DNA of 64,000 nucleotides from Gammaproteobacteria bacterium (GTDB taxonomy: Bacteria; Pseudomonadota; Gammaproteobacteria; Burkholderiales; Rhodocyclaceae). Positions 51,663 to 61,538 of the stretch are shown here, one piece after another; within the stretch, counting starts at the first letter, position 1; the number at the start of each line of letters is the position of its first letter. Location: positions 1-64,000 of the forward strand of contig JAHJEO010000011.1 in the NCBI GenBank assembly GCA_018825305.1, in the 5' to 3' direction. The notes beneath the pieces were generated by a model. It worked only from the letters and a program-made list of their open reading frames with translations. It did no database searches and had not been told where the DNA came from. Both the position numbers and the translations under genes were made by a program.

Positions 51663-52253
51663 TTACGCTCCCTTGCTGTCTTCGCCAATGACAATTTTGG
51701 CGTCGCCCAGATACTTGTGCGGCGGAACTTCGAGGTTGTCCGGCGCAGGCTTGCTCTTATAGACGCGACCGGCGAGATCGAAGGTGGAACCATGGCAAGG
51801 GCAGAAGAAACCACCTTGCCAATCGGGTTCGATCGCCGTGGCCGGATTGAACTTTTCGGTCGGCGAGCAGCCCAGATGGGTGCAGATGCCAACGGCCACC
51901 ATGATTTCCGGCTTGATCGAGCGGGTTGCGTTCTTCGCATACTCCGGCTGCATCGGCTTGTCCGACTTGGGATCGGCGAGCTTGTCGTCGACCTTGGCCA
52001 GGCCCTCAAGCATTTCCTTGGTGCGATGGATGATCCAGACCGGCTTGCCGCGCCATTCGACAGTCATCATCTCGCCCGGCTGAAGCTTGCTGATGTCAGC
52101 CTCGACCGGAGCGCCTGCGGCCTTGGCCCGTTCGGAGGGAGCAAAGCTCGCCAGGAACGGGACAGCGGTCGCCGCACCCGCCACGCCGCCGACTGCGGCA
52201 GTGGCGACGATGAGTCGGCGCCTACCGCAATCCACTTTATCGTCACAGCTCAT
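51663..52253 (-). CDS. petA: Rieske iron-sulfur protein
   Basis: A 196-residue [2Fe-2S] protein from ATG 52253. A twin-arginine-type N-terminus with RRRLIVATAAVGGVAGAATA anchors it. The cluster ligands are in CTHLGC and CPCHGS. Takes electrons from quinol and swings to cytochrome c1. First gene of petABC. Confidence 0.97.
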   Translation of the reverse strand: MSCDDKVDCGRRRLIVATAAVGGVAGAATAVPFLASFAPSERAKAAGAPVEADISKLQPGEMMTVEWRGKPVWIIHRTKEMLEGLAKVDDKLADPKSDKPMQPEYAKNATRSIKPEIMVAVGICTHLGCSPTEKFNPATAIEPDWQGGFFCPCHGSTFDLAGRVYKSKPAPDNLEVPPHKYLGDAKIVIGEDSKGA

Positions 52254-52400
52254 GATGATTTTCCTGAAGGTGGAAGTATGGGAAGGAGAAAACGAAGCGG
52301 GGACGGGCGAACCCGAAAAGCTGGCAATTATAGCGGCTCGCGAAGGCGATTTAAAGCCCAAATCAGGCAGCTCTAATAGAAGCCCGACCTCCAATCACCC

Positions 52401-53588
52401 TCAAATTGCACCAATTTGGTGCAATTCTCCAATTTCGGCGGCACTGTAGCCCAGCGTGCCCAGCACTTCGTCCGTGTGCTGCCCAAGTCGCGGACCGATC
52501 CAGTCCACCCCGCCCGGTGTTTCCGACAATTTGGGCACGATCCCCGGCATGCGAAACGGCTTGGCGTCGGGAAGTTGCGCCGCCAACAGCATCTCGCGCG
52601 CCAGGTATTGCGGGTCGGCGAACATGTCCTCCGCCGAATAGATGCGGCTGGCCGGCACCTGCGCCTCGCCGGCCAGCCGCAGGACCTCGTCGGCGTCATG
52701 GCTTGCCACCCAGTTGCCGATGGCACCATAGAGTTCGGCGGCACGGGCATCCCGGCCAGCGTTGTCGGCGAGTTGCGGGTCGTCGGCGAGGTCAAGGCGC
52801 CCCATCGCCTGCATCAACCGCTTGAAAATCGCATCGCCGTTGGCGCCGATGATCAGGTGCTTGCCGTCCCTGCTGGTATGGGTATTCGAGGGGGTAATTC
52901 CCGGCATGATGTTGCCGGTGCGCTCGCGCACGAAACCGAACACGTCGAACTCGGGCACCAGGCTTTCCATCATGGCGAACACCGCCTCGTAGAGCGCGAC
53001 ATCCACCACCTGACCGGCGCCACCGTTCACTTCCTTGTTGCGCAGGGCCATCAGCGCGCCGATGGCACCCCACAGCGCCGCGATCGAATCCCCTATCGAC
53101 ACCCCGGTCTTGACCGGAGGCCGGTCGGGAAAACCGGTGACGAAACGCAAACCGCCCATCGATTCACCGATGGCGCCAAAGCCGGGCTGCGCCGCCATCG
53201 GCCCGGTCTGGCCGAAACCGGACAGACGCACCATCACCAGCCCCGGATTGATCTCGCGCAACGCATCCCAGCCCAGGCCGAGCTTTTCGAGCACGCCTGG
53301 GCGGAAGTTCTCCACTACGATGTCGGCCTTCGCGATCAGGCGCCGTACCATCGCCACGCCGTCGGAATGCTTGAGGTTGGCCGTCACCGACTTCTTGTTG
53401 CGGGCCTGCAGGTACCACCATAAGGAAGTGCCGCCATACATCTTGCGCCACTTGCGCAGCGGGTCACCCTCCCCCGGCGCCTCGATCTTGATCACCTCGG
53501 CGCCGAACTCGGCGAGGATGCGCGAACAGAAGGGGCCCGCGATCAGCGTCCCCAGTTCGACGACACGAACGCCTTCGAGCGGCTTCAT
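52401..53588 (-). CDS. CaiB/BaiF-family (family III) CoA-transferase
   Basis: A 395-residue CoA-transferase (MKPLEGVRVVELGTLIAGPF, IKIEAPGEGDPLRKW, NFRPGVLEKLGLG, LSGFGQTGPMA). The catalytic aspartate is in GVSIGDSIAALWGAI. Members transfer CoA between carboxylic acids (formyl-CoA, succinyl-CoA and others); the substrate is not readable. It lies 4 bp downstream of recR in the same direction, so it ends the dnaX-ybaB-recR operon. Confidence 0.9.
   Translation of the reverse strand: MKPLEGVRVVELGTLIAGPFCSRILAEFGAEVIKIEAPGEGDPLRKWRKMYGGTSLWWYLQARNKKSVTANLKHSDGVAMVRRLIAKADIVVENFRPGVLEKLGLGWDALREINPGLVMVRLSGFGQTGPMAAQPGFGAIGESMGGLRFVTGFPDRPPVKTGVSIGDSIAALWGAIGALMALRNKEVNGGAGQVVDVALYEAVFAMMESLVPEFDVFGFVRERTGNIMPGITPSNTHTSRDGKHLIIGANGDAIFKRLMQAMGRLDLADDPQLADNAGRDARAAELYGAIGNWVASHDADEVLRLAGEAQVPASRIYSAEDMFADPQYLAREMLLAAQLPDAKPFRMPGIVPKLSETPGGVDWIGPRLGQHTDEVLGTLGYSAAEIGELHQIGAI
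52404..52426. repeat. 23-bp palindrome at the 3' end of the CaiB-type gene
   Basis: AATTGCACCAA (52404-52414) and TTGGTGCAATT (52416-52426) are perfect reverse complements around one base. Both arms encode the last codons of the CaiB-type gene. It lies about 150 bp before petA and could be a terminator stem or an operator. Confidence 0.6.
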
Positions 53589-53592
53589 CGGA

Positions 53593-54189
53593 TCAGTAGT
53601 CGCGCCGTTCGATCATCGCCTGTGCCACCGTTGCGGCATCGGTATATTCGATCTCGCCGCCCACGGGCAAGCCGCGGGCGATGCGACTGACCTTGACGCC
53701 GCGCGCATGGAGCATTTCCGAAAGGTAGTGCGCCGTGGCCTCGCCCTCATTGGTGAAGTTGGTCGCAAGGATCACCTCCTTGACTACACCATCGGTGGCG
53801 CGAGACAGCAATCGCTCGAAGGCCAGTTCCTTCGGACCGATGCCATCAAGCGGACTCAGCCGTCCAAGCAGCACGTAGTACAAGCCGTTGAAGGCGTGGG
53901 TCTGCTCCATGGTATTGAGATCCACCGGCATCTCGACCACGCACAGCAGCGCCGGGTCACGCTTGGGCGAGAGGCAGCGATCGCAGACTTCCGCCTCGCT
54001 GAAGTTATTGCAGCGCACACAGTGTCGCAGGCTTTCCAGCGCGCCGTGCAAGGCCTGCGACAGCCTCTCGGCACCGCGGCGGTTGCGCTGCAGCAGATGG
54101 TAGGCCATGCGCTGCGCCGACTTGGGACCGACCCCAGGCAGACAGCGCAAGGCCTCGATCAATTCGTCGAGACTGGACGGGATGGACAC
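53593..54189 (-). CDS. recR: Recombination protein RecR
   Basis: A 198-residue protein with helix-hairpin-helix [17 protein letters not shown], the zinc finger C..C..C..C ([17 protein letters not shown]) and a Toprim domain ([20 protein letters not shown]). With RecFO it loads RecA on gapped DNA. Standard order after dnaX-ybaB. Confidence 0.97.
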   Translation of the reverse strand: MSIPSSLDELIEALRCLPGVGPKSAQRMAYHLLQRNRRGAERLSQALHGALESLRHCVRCNNFSEAEVCDRCLSPKRDPALLCVVEMPVDLNTMEQTHAFNGLYYVLLGRLSPLDGIGPKELAFERLLSRATDGVVKEVILATNFTNEGEATAHYLSEMLHARGVKVSRIARGLPVGGEIEYTDAATVAQAMIERRDY

Positions 54190-54190
54190 C

Positions 54191-54517
54191 TCAGAACGGC
54201 AGTTTCATGCCGGGCGGCAGGTTCATGCCGGCGGTGAAGCCGCTCATCTTGTCCTGCATGGTCTGCTCGGCGCGACGGTTGGCATCATTGAGGGCTGCGG
54301 CGATCAGATCCTCGAGCATTTCCTTGTCGTCCATCACCGACGGATCAATGGTGACGCGCTTGACGTCGTGCTTGCAGGTCATCACCACCTTGACCATGCC
54401 GGCACCGGACTGGCCTTCGACCTCAAGCAGCGCCAGTTCCGCCTGCGCCTTTTCCATGTTGGCCTGCATCTGCTGGGCCTGTTTCATCAATCCGGCTATG
54501 CCGCCCTTGTTGAACAT
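54191..54517 (-). CDS. ybaB: Nucleoid-associated protein YbaB/EbfC
   Basis: A 108-residue protein ([52 protein letters not shown] a glycine/methionine-rich tail). Forms a tweezer-like dimer that binds DNA. One base separates its stop from recR. Conserved between dnaX and recR. Confidence 0.96.
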   Translation of the reverse strand: MFNKGGIAGLMKQAQQMQANMEKAQAELALLEVEGQSGAGMVKVVMTCKHDVKRVTIDPSVMDDKEMLEDLIAAALNDANRRAEQTMQDKMSGFTAGMNLPPGMKLPF

Positions 54518-54535
54518 TGACTGCTCCTTCGTTCT

Positions 54536-56158
54536 TCAAACAGGTTTGATCGTCGATTCATCGATGCTGGCGTCGAACAGGTCCACCACCTCGCGCACAA
54601 AGGGATCCTGCTCTATCGCTGCGATGGCGCGCTCCTGCCTCTCGCGTTTTTCCGTCGCGGTACGTGCCGCCGGGGTCTCGCCCTGCGCCTCGGCCAGTAC
54701 GATGTCGAGCCGGAGTGGCCTGCCGAAATGCGATTGCAGGGCCGCCTGCAGTTTTTCCTGCTGCCCCTTGTTCATCAGCAGGCCTTTGTGCGCCGGCGGC
54801 AGTCGCAGGGTGATCTGCGACTCCGCCAGTTCAGCCAGCTCGCAATGCTGGGCCAGTTGCTTGGCCATGCCGGTAAGCGACAGGTTCTCGGCGACGCCAT
54901 GCCAGTCGTTGCCCGGCGCCCTATCCGGCACGGCGCGAACTTCCGGCGCTGGCGAAAAAGTCGGCGCTGGCGGCACGGCGGCCTGGGTTGGCGCTGGTGC
55001 CGCCCGCGGCGGCGGCGCAACGCGTGGCGCCTGGGGGGTACTCACCGGGGCCCTGGCGCTGCCCAGCAGCGCCGCCATCTCCGGGCGGAATGCCGCGAGG
55101 CGCAGCAATGCCATGGTGAAGCCGGCGTATTCGTCCGGCGCCAGCGACAACTCGTCGCGGCAGTGGATGGCGATCTGGTAGCAGAGCTGGAGGAATTCGC
55201 GGTCAAACGCTTCCGCATACGGCGCCAGGCGCTGCCGCTCGGACTCGTCGACAATGGCCTGCGGCGCGAACTGCGCCAGGGCGATGCGATGGAACAGGGT
55301 CGCCAGTTCCTGCAGGGCGGAGTCGAAGCTGAGGCTGCGCGCATCCATGGCGTCAGCCACGGCCAGCATGGCCTGGACGTCGCCGGCAACCAGTCCGTCG
55401 AGGACGGCGAAAAGATGATCCTCGCCGACCGTGCCGAGCATGTCGCGCACGCCATCTTCCTCGACCCGGCCGGCACCGTGGGCGATGGCCTGGTCGAGCA
55501 GCGAGAGAGCGTCGCGCATCGAGCCGGCGGCGGCCTTGGCGATGTGGCGCAGCGCAGCCGGCTCGCAGTGCACTTTTTCGGATTCGAGGATGCGGCCCAG
55601 ATGCTCGACGATGGCACCCGGCGGCATCTGCTTGAGGTTGAACTGCAGGCAGCGCGACAGCACCGTCACCGGGATCTTCTGCGGGTCGGTGGTGGCGAGG
55701 ATGAACTTGATGTGCTCGGGCGGCTCCTCCAGCGTCTTCAGCATGGCGTTGAAGGCGTTGTTGGACAGCATATGCACTTCGTCGATGACGAAAACCTTGA
55801 AGCGGCCGCGCGTCGGCGCATAGACGGCATTGTCGAGCAGCTCGCGCATCTGGTCGACCTTGGTGTTGGTCGCCGCATCGACCTCGATCAGATCGACAAA
55901 GCGCCCGCCATCGATTTCCTGGCAGGACGAACAGGTGCCGCAGGGCATGGCCGAAATTCCGGCCTCGCAATTGAGCGCCTTGGCGAGGATGCGGGCCAGC
56001 GTGGTCTTGCCGACGCCACGGGTGCCGGTGAAGAGATAAGCGTGGTGCAGCCGCTGCTGCTCCAGGGCGTGGGTCAGGGCGCGGACGACGTGCTCCTGCC
56101 CGACCAGCGTCGCAAACGACTTGGGGCGCCATTTGCGCGCCAGCACCTGATAGCTCAT
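54536..56158 (-). CDS. dnaX: DNA polymerase III subunit gamma/tau
   Basis: A 540-residue clamp-loader ATPase: Walker A GTRGVGKTTLARILAKALN, zinc module with C..C..C (CEAGISAMPCGTCSSCQEI), Walker B VFVIDEVHMLS, arginine-finger region SRCLQFNLKQ. A proline/alanine linker (about 355-400) with a copy of the dispersed motif (PPAPTFSPAP) leads to the tau C-terminal part. No clear A-rich slippery frameshift site for a short gamma form is seen. Confidence 0.97.
   Translation of the reverse strand: MSYQVLARKWRPKSFATLVGQEHVVRALTHALEQQRLHHAYLFTGTRGVGKTTLARILAKALNCEAGISAMPCGTCSSCQEIDGGRFVDLIEVDAATNTKVDQMRELLDNAVYAPTRGRFKVFVIDEVHMLSNNAFNAMLKTLEEPPEHIKFILATTDPQKIPVTVLSRCLQFNLKQMPPGAIVEHLGRILESEKVHCEPAALRHIAKAAAGSMRDALSLLDQAIAHGAGRVEEDGVRDMLGTVGEDHLFAVLDGLVAGDVQAMLAVADAMDARSLSFDSALQELATLFHRIALAQFAPQAIVDESERQRLAPYAEAFDREFLQLCYQIAIHCRDELSLAPDEYAGFTMALLRLAAFRPEMAALLGSARAPVSTPQAPRVAPPPRAAPAPTQAAVPPAPTFSPAPEVRAVPDRAPGNDWHGVAENLSLTGMAKQLAQHCELAELAESQITLRLPPAHKGLLMNKGQQEKLQAALQSHFGRPLRLDIVLAEAQGETPAARTATEKRERQERAIAAIEQDPFVREVVDLFDASIDESTIKPV
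54955..54976 (+). repeat. Dispersed 22-bp motif, copy 9
   Basis: Perfect match with C and C at variable positions, within dnaX (antisense to it), giving PPAPTF. Confidence 0.85.
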
Positions 56159-56233
56159 GGGGCGATTCTAGCAAAGGCAAACGGGGCACCCGCTACCGGA
56201 AGCCCCGTTTCAGTGACGTACGATGGAAATGAA

Positions 56234-56806
56234 TCAGCCGTGCCGGTGTTCGCGCATGTCGTCCATCCCGCTCATGCCTTGCGGCCCCTGCGGCATGCCG
56301 CGCCCCGGACGCTTACCCGGCCCCATCGAACCCATGCGACCCACGTTCTGGTCGGCCGCCTTCTTCTGCTCTGGCGTCAGGCTGTCGTAAAGACGCGTGA
56401 AAGATTCCGTGACGGACTCGTGGGCCAGCAGGCGCTCTTTCATCAGCGCATTCATCTGCGCCATGCGTTCGGGAGCGGTCAGCTTGTCGTTCTGCCCTTT
56501 GTCACGCATGGCCTGCATGCCCTTGCCGGCTTCGGCCCGGGCCTTCTCGGCGAAGGCGTTCCACAACGGCTCCTGCTGGGCGGTCGGCTTCAGGTCCGCC
56601 TTGAGTCGCGTCAGATGCTGCTCGGCGCGCGCGGCGGGGTCGAACTTCATGCTGCTACGCATCATGCCGGGGCCACGCTCACCGCCCATGCCACCCATGG
56701 CCTTGCGGTCCATGCCGCAACCGCCCGGCTGGGCCCAGGCAACGGCGCTGACGCCAAGGATGCCAGCCGCGACGATGCCGGCGAAAATCGTTTTGCTCGA
56801 TTCCAT
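56234..56806 (-). CDS. Spy/CpxP-like periplasmic LTxxQ protein
   Basis: A 190-residue exported protein from ATG 56806 with signal peptide (MESSKTIFAGIVAAGILGVSAVAWA). A helical core has two LTxxQ-related segments (DLKPTAQQEPLWNAF and YDSLTPEQKKAADQ). Methionine/glycine/proline-rich N- and C-terminal tails end in REHRHG. The Spy/CpxP family are ATP-free chaperones or metal-responsive sensors in the periplasm. The Met/His-rich tails hint at copper binding. Confidence 0.85.
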   Translation of the reverse strand: MESSKTIFAGIVAAGILGVSAVAWAQPGGCGMDRKAMGGMGGERGPGMMRSSMKFDPAARAEQHLTRLKADLKPTAQQEPLWNAFAEKARAEAGKGMQAMRDKGQNDKLTAPERMAQMNALMKERLLAHESVTESFTRLYDSLTPEQKKAADQNVGRMGSMGPGKRPGRGMPQGPQGMSGMDDMREHRHG

Positions 56807-56942
56807 TGAAATCTCCTGTCGAAAGGTCGCCCAAAGGAATGGGCGATGGATGCATTTCAGCATCGCGCTGTAAGCTCTTTGTGTCGACGTCGGCGGAGTT
56901 TGTAAGGGGATGTTGCCCGGGGCAACATCGGAGAATATGGGG

Positions 56943-57041
56943 TGGCGAGCCTGACCCCCGGCACTTGCGTTTAATGGCTGTGGCTGCTTCCTTCCGGACC
57001 TGACCAGGTTCACCATCCCGCAATGCGGGGAGACCCGCCAC
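56943..57041 (-). ncRNA. ffs: Signal recognition particle RNA (small, 4.5S)
   Basis: The minus strand carries the conserved SRP domain IV hairpin (GGTCAGGTCCGGAAGGAAGC, then AGCC) inside a long rod whose ends TGGCGGG and CTCGCCA pair. A -10 TAGAAT sits at 57048-57053. The RNA joins Ffh to target membrane proteins to SecYEG. Ends are estimated from pairing. Confidence 0.93.
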
Positions 57042-57050
57042 GCCGTTATT

Positions 57051-57923
57051 CTACCCCACCCGCCGCTGCAGAAAATCGCGTACGACGGCAATCTGGGATG
57101 CGTCCATGAACGGCGGCGCATGGCCGACGCCGGCAATTTCCACCGTCGGCGCGCGCGGTCCGCGCGTGGCCATTTCGGCCGCCGTCGCGGCAGTCAGCAA
57201 GTCGGATTGAGCGCCGCGCACCACCAGCGTCGGGCAGCGGATCGCGTCGTACAGCGGCCACAACGTCACATCCTGGCCGCCGCCCTCGCCCGCCATGGCG
57301 GCGCGAAACGGCTCGGCAATGCCCGGGTCGCAATGCAGGTCCCACTGGCCGTCGCCCGCCGGTCGCAGCGAATGCTGGGTCAGATGCCGCCACTGGACGT
57401 CGCTCAGTGCGCCGAAAGGAGCCAGCACGACGCGCAGCCAGGCCTCGGCCTGGGCGACGTCGGCGAAGCGCGGCATCCGGCCGACATATTCGCCGATGCG
57501 GGAGATCGCCCCGGCCGACAGCACCGGCCCAACATCATTGAGGATCAGCCGCGCGATCGGCGAATCTTCCTGTGCCGCCAGCGTCATGCCGATCAGGCCG
57601 CCCATCGAGGTGCCGAGCCAATCAATCGACTCGACATCCAGCCGCGCCAGCAGCACCGCCATGTCGGCGCAGTACTGCGGCATGCCATAGAACAGCTTGT
57701 TCTTCAGCCAGCCGCTGGCGCCGCGCCCCACCACGTCGGGACAGACGACGCGGTACTCCGCCGCCAGCGCATCCGCCAGAAAGTCGAAGTCGCGGCCGCT
57801 GCGGGTCAGGCCATGGACGCATACCAGCACCCGCGGATTGCCGGGATCGCCCCATTCGACATAGGCCATGTCGTGGAAGCCGGCCGGACTGAGGCATTTC
57901 ACCCTGCGTTCGCGGTACTGCAT
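57051..57923 (-). CDS. Alpha/beta-hydrolase
   Basis: A 290-residue hydrolase with oxyanion motif VCVHGLTRSGRDF, nucleophile elbow GTSMGGLIG (serine), and a C-terminal catalytic histidine in GVGHAPPFMD. It resembles esterase/dehalogenase-like enzymes. It lies 4 bp downstream of comEC, in the same direction. Substrate unknown. Confidence 0.88.
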   Translation of the reverse strand: MQYRERRVKCLSPAGFHDMAYVEWGDPGNPRVLVCVHGLTRSGRDFDFLADALAAEYRVVCPDVVGRGASGWLKNKLFYGMPQYCADMAVLLARLDVESIDWLGTSMGGLIGMTLAAQEDSPIARLILNDVGPVLSAGAISRIGEYVGRMPRFADVAQAEAWLRVVLAPFGALSDVQWRHLTQHSLRPAGDGQWDLHCDPGIAEPFRAAMAGEGGGQDVTLWPLYDAIRCPTLVVRGAQSDLLTAATAAEMATRGPRAPTVEIAGVGHAPPFMDASQIAVVRDFLQRRVG

Positions 57924-57926
57924 CTG

Positions 57927-60278
57927 CTATCCCCCATGCCAATAGCGCTGCCTTTCAGCGCGTTCTGCCGTGATGTTAACCCCCGTCGCGCCCAGCCGTA
58001 CCGACAAGGCTCCATCGCGGTCGCTGCGCCATTGGCGAACCCCGGCATAGCGGGCGACGACCTCGGCCTTGGGATGACCGAAGCGGTTGCGGTAGCCAAC
58101 CGGGAAAATCACGTCCTTCGCCGCCACCGCCGCGACGAAATCCGGCGTGGACGAGGTGCGGCTGCCATGGTGCGGCACCAGCAGGGCGTCGGCCGCCAGT
58201 CGCGGTCGATGGCGCGCCAGCAGCGCCGCCTCCGCCCGCGCCTCGACGTCCGAGGTCAGCAGCAGCGAATGCCCGGCCGCCGTCACCTTGAGGACGCAGG
58301 ACAGGTCGTTGCTCTTGCGGATGCGCTCGTAGTCCGACGCCTCGGGGTGAAGCAGTTCGAAGCGCACGCCATCCCACTCCCAGGACTCGCCGTCGCTGCA
58401 CCGACGTTGCGGCAGCGGCAGTGTCGAAATCTCATGGTCAGCGGCAAGGGAACTCAGCATCCAGGCCACCGGCAATTCCGCCGCCACGGACAAGGCACCA
58501 CCGGAATGGTCGCGGTCAGCGTGGCTGACGATCATGCGGTCGAGACGACGCACGCCGGCCGCGCGCAGATAGGGCACGATGATGCGATTGCCGCTGTTGG
58601 CATCGGCCGAAAAGGCCGGTCCGGTGTCGAACAGCAGATCGTGGCCGGCCGTCTGCACATGCACGGCCAGGCCCTGGCCGACGTCGAGCGTCACCACGCG
58701 CGCTTCGCCGGCGCCCGGCCGTTCGGGCGGCACGAAGAACAGGGGCAGCAACATCACCAATCCCAGCCAGCGCGCCGGAAAACCCTGCGGCAACAGCAGC
58801 CACGCCGTGCCGCCAGCGCCGACTATTACCGCCCAGGCCGGCGGCGCGTGCTGCTGCCACATCGACCAGTCGGCGGCGGCCAGCCACTGCAACATGGCCA
58901 TCAGCACCGCCAGCACCGAGTGCGCCAGCAACAGCAGCGGATCGGAGAACGGCAGGGTGCCAACCAGAGCCAGCGGCGTCACCAGCAGGCTCACCAGCGG
59001 TATCGCCAACGCATTGGCCAGCGGCGACGCCAGCGAGAATTGCTGGAACAGCGCCAGCAGCGCCGGAATCATTCCCAGCGTGATGGCCCATTGCGTCCGC
59101 AGCCACGTCGCCAGCCAGTGGCCGTTCGCCAGACGGCCGCCGCCGATGTAGAAGATCAGGCCGACAGCGCCGAAGGACAGCCAGAAACCGGCCGCCAGCA
59201 CGGCCCACGGGTCGAGCAACAACACCAGCAGCAGCGCCAGCGCCAGCACCCGACTGCCACTTACCGAGCGTCCCGACCACAGCGCCAGGGCCACCACGCC
59301 CAGCATGTAAAGCGTTCGCTGCGCCGGCACCGCAAACCCGGCGAGGAGGCAGTAGATAAATGCCGCCAAAAACCCGGCGAGCGCTGCGGCCTTCTGCGCC
59401 GGCAGCAGCAGCGGCAATCGCGCCGAGCGCCGCCACAGCCACGATGCCAGCCACCAGGCCAGAGCCGCCACCATGGTGACGTGCAAGCCGGAAATCGACA
59501 TCAGGTGCGTCGTCCCGGTGCGGGCGAACACACGCCACAGGTCGGCATCGATGGCGCGCTGATCGCCGATGGCCAGCGCCGTCAGCACACCGGCGTAGGC
59601 GGCACCCTCGGCCTGCGGGTCACCCAGCACGCGCTCGAAGCGGCGGCGGACAGTCTCGCGCAGCTTTTCGACGACATAGCCGGGGCGCACCACGAATTCG
59701 TCGAGGCGGGAGTTCTCTTCGTCACTGCGGGCGGGCCGGACATAGCCGGTTGCGCGGATGCCGCGCTCGAACAGCCATGCCTCGTAGTCGAAGCCGTGCG
59801 GATTGAGATTACCGTGCGGTCGCTTGAGTCGTACCGTCAGCTGCCAGCGTTCGCCGACGCGCAGTTCCGGCACTGCATGCGAGTCATCGTCCTCTTCGCG
59901 GCGGAAGCCCCGATACCACGCCAGCGATATCCGTTGCGGCAGCGCCGCCGGCGCCGTCTCGACATCGAAGTCGAAGCGCAGCCCCCTGTCGAAGCGCTGC
60001 GGCAGGCCGGCGACCACGCCGACCACCGCGATGTCGCGCCCCTCGATCTCCGGCGGCAGCGACTGGTTAAGCCGGATGTCGGCGAGCAGGCCGCTCCAGG
60101 CGATGCCCAGCAGGAAAGCGCCAACCGGGCCGAGCACTCGCCAGCGCGGCAGGCGCAACGCCGCCAGCAGCAGAATGCCCGCCACCGCCAGCCCACCAAG
60201 GGCCGAAAGTGGCGGCAGCGAAGGCTGCCACTGCAGCCAGGCGATGCCGGCGGCAAAGGCGAGGATGGCGGTGCGCAT
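57927..60278 (-). CDS. comEC: DNA uptake channel ComEC/Rec2
   Basis: A 783-residue protein with an N-terminal OB-like domain (about 40-190), the Competence membrane domain with about 9-10 helices (TGTTHLMSISGLHVTMVAAL is typical), and a C-terminal MBL-fold domain (VTLDVGQGLAVHVQTAGHDL, SHADRDHSGG, LLVPHHGSRTSS). ComEC moves single-stranded DNA across the inner membrane during transformation. The gene looks complete, with all three domains. A copy of the dispersed 22-bp motif lies inside it at 58807. Confidence 0.95.
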   Translation of the reverse strand: MRTAILAFAAGIAWLQWQPSLPPLSALGGLAVAGILLLAALRLPRWRVLGPVGAFLLGIAWSGLLADIRLNQSLPPEIEGRDIAVVGVVAGLPQRFDRGLRFDFDVETAPAALPQRISLAWYRGFRREEDDDSHAVPELRVGERWQLTVRLKRPHGNLNPHGFDYEAWLFERGIRATGYVRPARSDEENSRLDEFVVRPGYVVEKLRETVRRRFERVLGDPQAEGAAYAGVLTALAIGDQRAIDADLWRVFARTGTTHLMSISGLHVTMVAALAWWLASWLWRRSARLPLLLPAQKAAALAGFLAAFIYCLLAGFAVPAQRTLYMLGVVALALWSGRSVSGSRVLALALLLVLLLDPWAVLAAGFWLSFGAVGLIFYIGGGRLANGHWLATWLRTQWAITLGMIPALLALFQQFSLASPLANALAIPLVSLLVTPLALVGTLPFSDPLLLLAHSVLAVLMAMLQWLAAADWSMWQQHAPPAWAVIVGAGGTAWLLLPQGFPARWLGLVMLLPLFFVPPERPGAGEARVVTLDVGQGLAVHVQTAGHDLLFDTGPAFSADANSGNRIIVPYLRAAGVRRLDRMIVSHADRDHSGGALSVAAELPVAWMLSSLAADHEISTLPLPQRRCSDGESWEWDGVRFELLHPEASDYERIRKSNDLSCVLKVTAAGHSLLLTSDVEARAEAALLARHRPRLAADALLVPHHGSRTSSTPDFVAAVAAKDVIFPVGYRNRFGHPKAEVVARYAGVRQWRSDRDGALSVRLGATGVNITAERAERQRYWHGG
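58807..58828 (-). repeat. Dispersed 22-bp motif, copy 10
   Basis: Minus-strand copy, mismatch only in the A-run (AATAG); in comEC. Confidence 0.75.
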
Positions 60279-60318
60279 GACCGGTGATTAGACCAGAACT
60301 GGCACTAGAATCCACGCG

Positions 60319-60867
60319 ATGCGCAAGCATCTCCGCAAGTACCTGCCGGACCACACGGCCATCCACCAGAACCGCTGGATGGCGCCGTTCGCCGGTACCC
60401 TGCTGCATCCGCGGCTATGGCACCTCAACCGCCATTCCGCCGCGGGCGCCGTCGCGGCAGGCCTCTTCTGCGGCCTGATCCCCGGCCCCCTGCAGATGCT
60501 CGGCGCCGCCATCTGCGCCGTGCTGTTCCGGGTCAACCTGCCGCTGGCGATGTTCACAACCCTCTATACCAACCCCCTGACCGTGGTGCCGATCTACATC
60601 GTCGCCTTCGCCCTCGGCAAGTTCGTGCTCGGCGGCGGCGGGAAGTTCGTCGCACCGCCGGAATACGGCGACGCCGGCCCGCTGGCCTGGCTGGAGAGAA
60701 TCATCGAATGGATGGCGCACCTCGGCGAGCCCCTGGCTGTCGGTTTGGTGCTACTGGCAACGCTGCTGGCACTGGCCGGCTACGCGACAATGCGCATGGC
60801 CTACCGCATCTACCTGATTCGCGCCTGGCGCAGCCGCGCCAAACGCCGCAGCAGCAGCCGAATTTAG
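60319..60867 (+). CDS. DUF2062 membrane protein
   Basis: A 182-residue protein with [20 protein letters not shown], the DUF2062 signature, [38 protein letters not shown], and four or so helices. Function unknown; often near lol or comEC genes in betaproteobacteria. Its stop overlaps the convergent lolD by 4 bp. Confidence 0.9.
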   Translation: MRKHLRKYLPDHTAIHQNRWMAPFAGTLLHPRLWHLNRHSAAGAVAAGLFCGLIPGPLQMLGAAICAVLFRVNLPLAMFTTLYTNPLTVVPIYIVAFALGKFVLGGGGKFVAPPEYGDAGPLAWLERIIEWMAHLGEPLAVGLVLLATLLALAGYATMRMAYRIYLIRAWRSRAKRRSSSRI

Positions 60868-61538
60868 GCCAGCTGCCCGTCCTGCAAGTGCAGGACGCGG
60901 TCCGCACGGGCCGCCAGGGCCATGTCGTGGGTCACGATCACCAGACTGGCACCGCGTTCGGCGTTGAGCGCCAGCATTAGTTCAAACACGCCCTCGGCGG
61001 TGTGACGGTCCAGGTTGCCGGTCGGCTCGTCGGCCAGCACACAGGCCGGCTCGCTGACCAGCGCACGCGCCACGGCGGTGCGCTGGCGTTCGCCGCCCGA
61101 AAGTTCGCCGGGCCGGTGCTGCAAGCGTTGGCCGAGCCCGACTTGCTCCAGCATCGCCGCAGCCTTCGCCTCGGCCGCGGCGCGCGGCAGGCGCCGGATC
61201 AGCAGCGGCATCGCCACGTTCTCGACGGCGGTGAATTCGGGCAGCAGATGATGGAACTGATAGACGAAGCCCAGTGCCGCATTGCGCAGACGGCCGCGCT
61301 CCACCTCGCCGACATGGAATAGATCGCGCCCCTGCAGTTCGACCATGCCTGCCGACGGTGCATCGAGCCCGCCGAGCAGGTGCAACAAGGTGCTCTTGCC
61401 CGAACCACTGGCGCCGACGATGGCCACCGTCTCGCCAGCGCCGACTTTCAGGTCGATGCCGGTCAGCACCGGCAGCTCGCCGTCGCCCTGGCGGAAGGAC
61501 TTGGAAAGACCGGTACAGGCGATGACCGGATCACTCAT
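60864..61538 (-). CDS. lolD: Lipoprotein-releasing ABC ATPase LolD
   Basis: A 224-residue ABC ATPase: Walker [20 protein letters not shown]-loop [15 protein letters not shown], signature [15 protein letters not shown], Walker [13 protein letters not shown]. With LolC/E it releases lipoproteins from the inner membrane. Overlaps lolC by 8 bp. Confidence 0.96.
   Translation of the reverse strand: MSDPVIACTGLSKSFRQGDGELPVLTGIDLKVGAGETVAIVGASGSGKSTLLHLLGGLDAPSAGMVELQGRDLFHVGEVERGRLRNAALGFVYQFHHLLPEFTAVENVAMPLLIRRLPRAAAEAKAAAMLEQVGLGQRLQHRPGELSGGERQRTAVARALVSEPACVLADEPTGNLDRHTAEGVFELMLALNAERGASLVIVTHDMALAARADRVLHLQDGQLA
61429..61450 (-). repeat. Dispersed 22-bp motif, copy 11
   Basis: Minus-strand copy reading TGAAAGTCGGCG, CTGGCGAGAC; in lolD just before Walker A, where the protein is conserved, so chance similarity is possible here. 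Confidence 0.5.

Noticed and set aside
54536-56158. Programmed frameshift making a short gamma subunit
   Set aside because: No A AAA AAG-type slippery site followed by a stem was found; the A-run near 54955 is part of the dispersed motif on the opposite strand.
57120-60287. A 1055-codon open frame antisense to comEC
   Set aside because: Composition is Arg/Gln/His-rich low complexity; comEC and the hydrolase on the other strand are clear.
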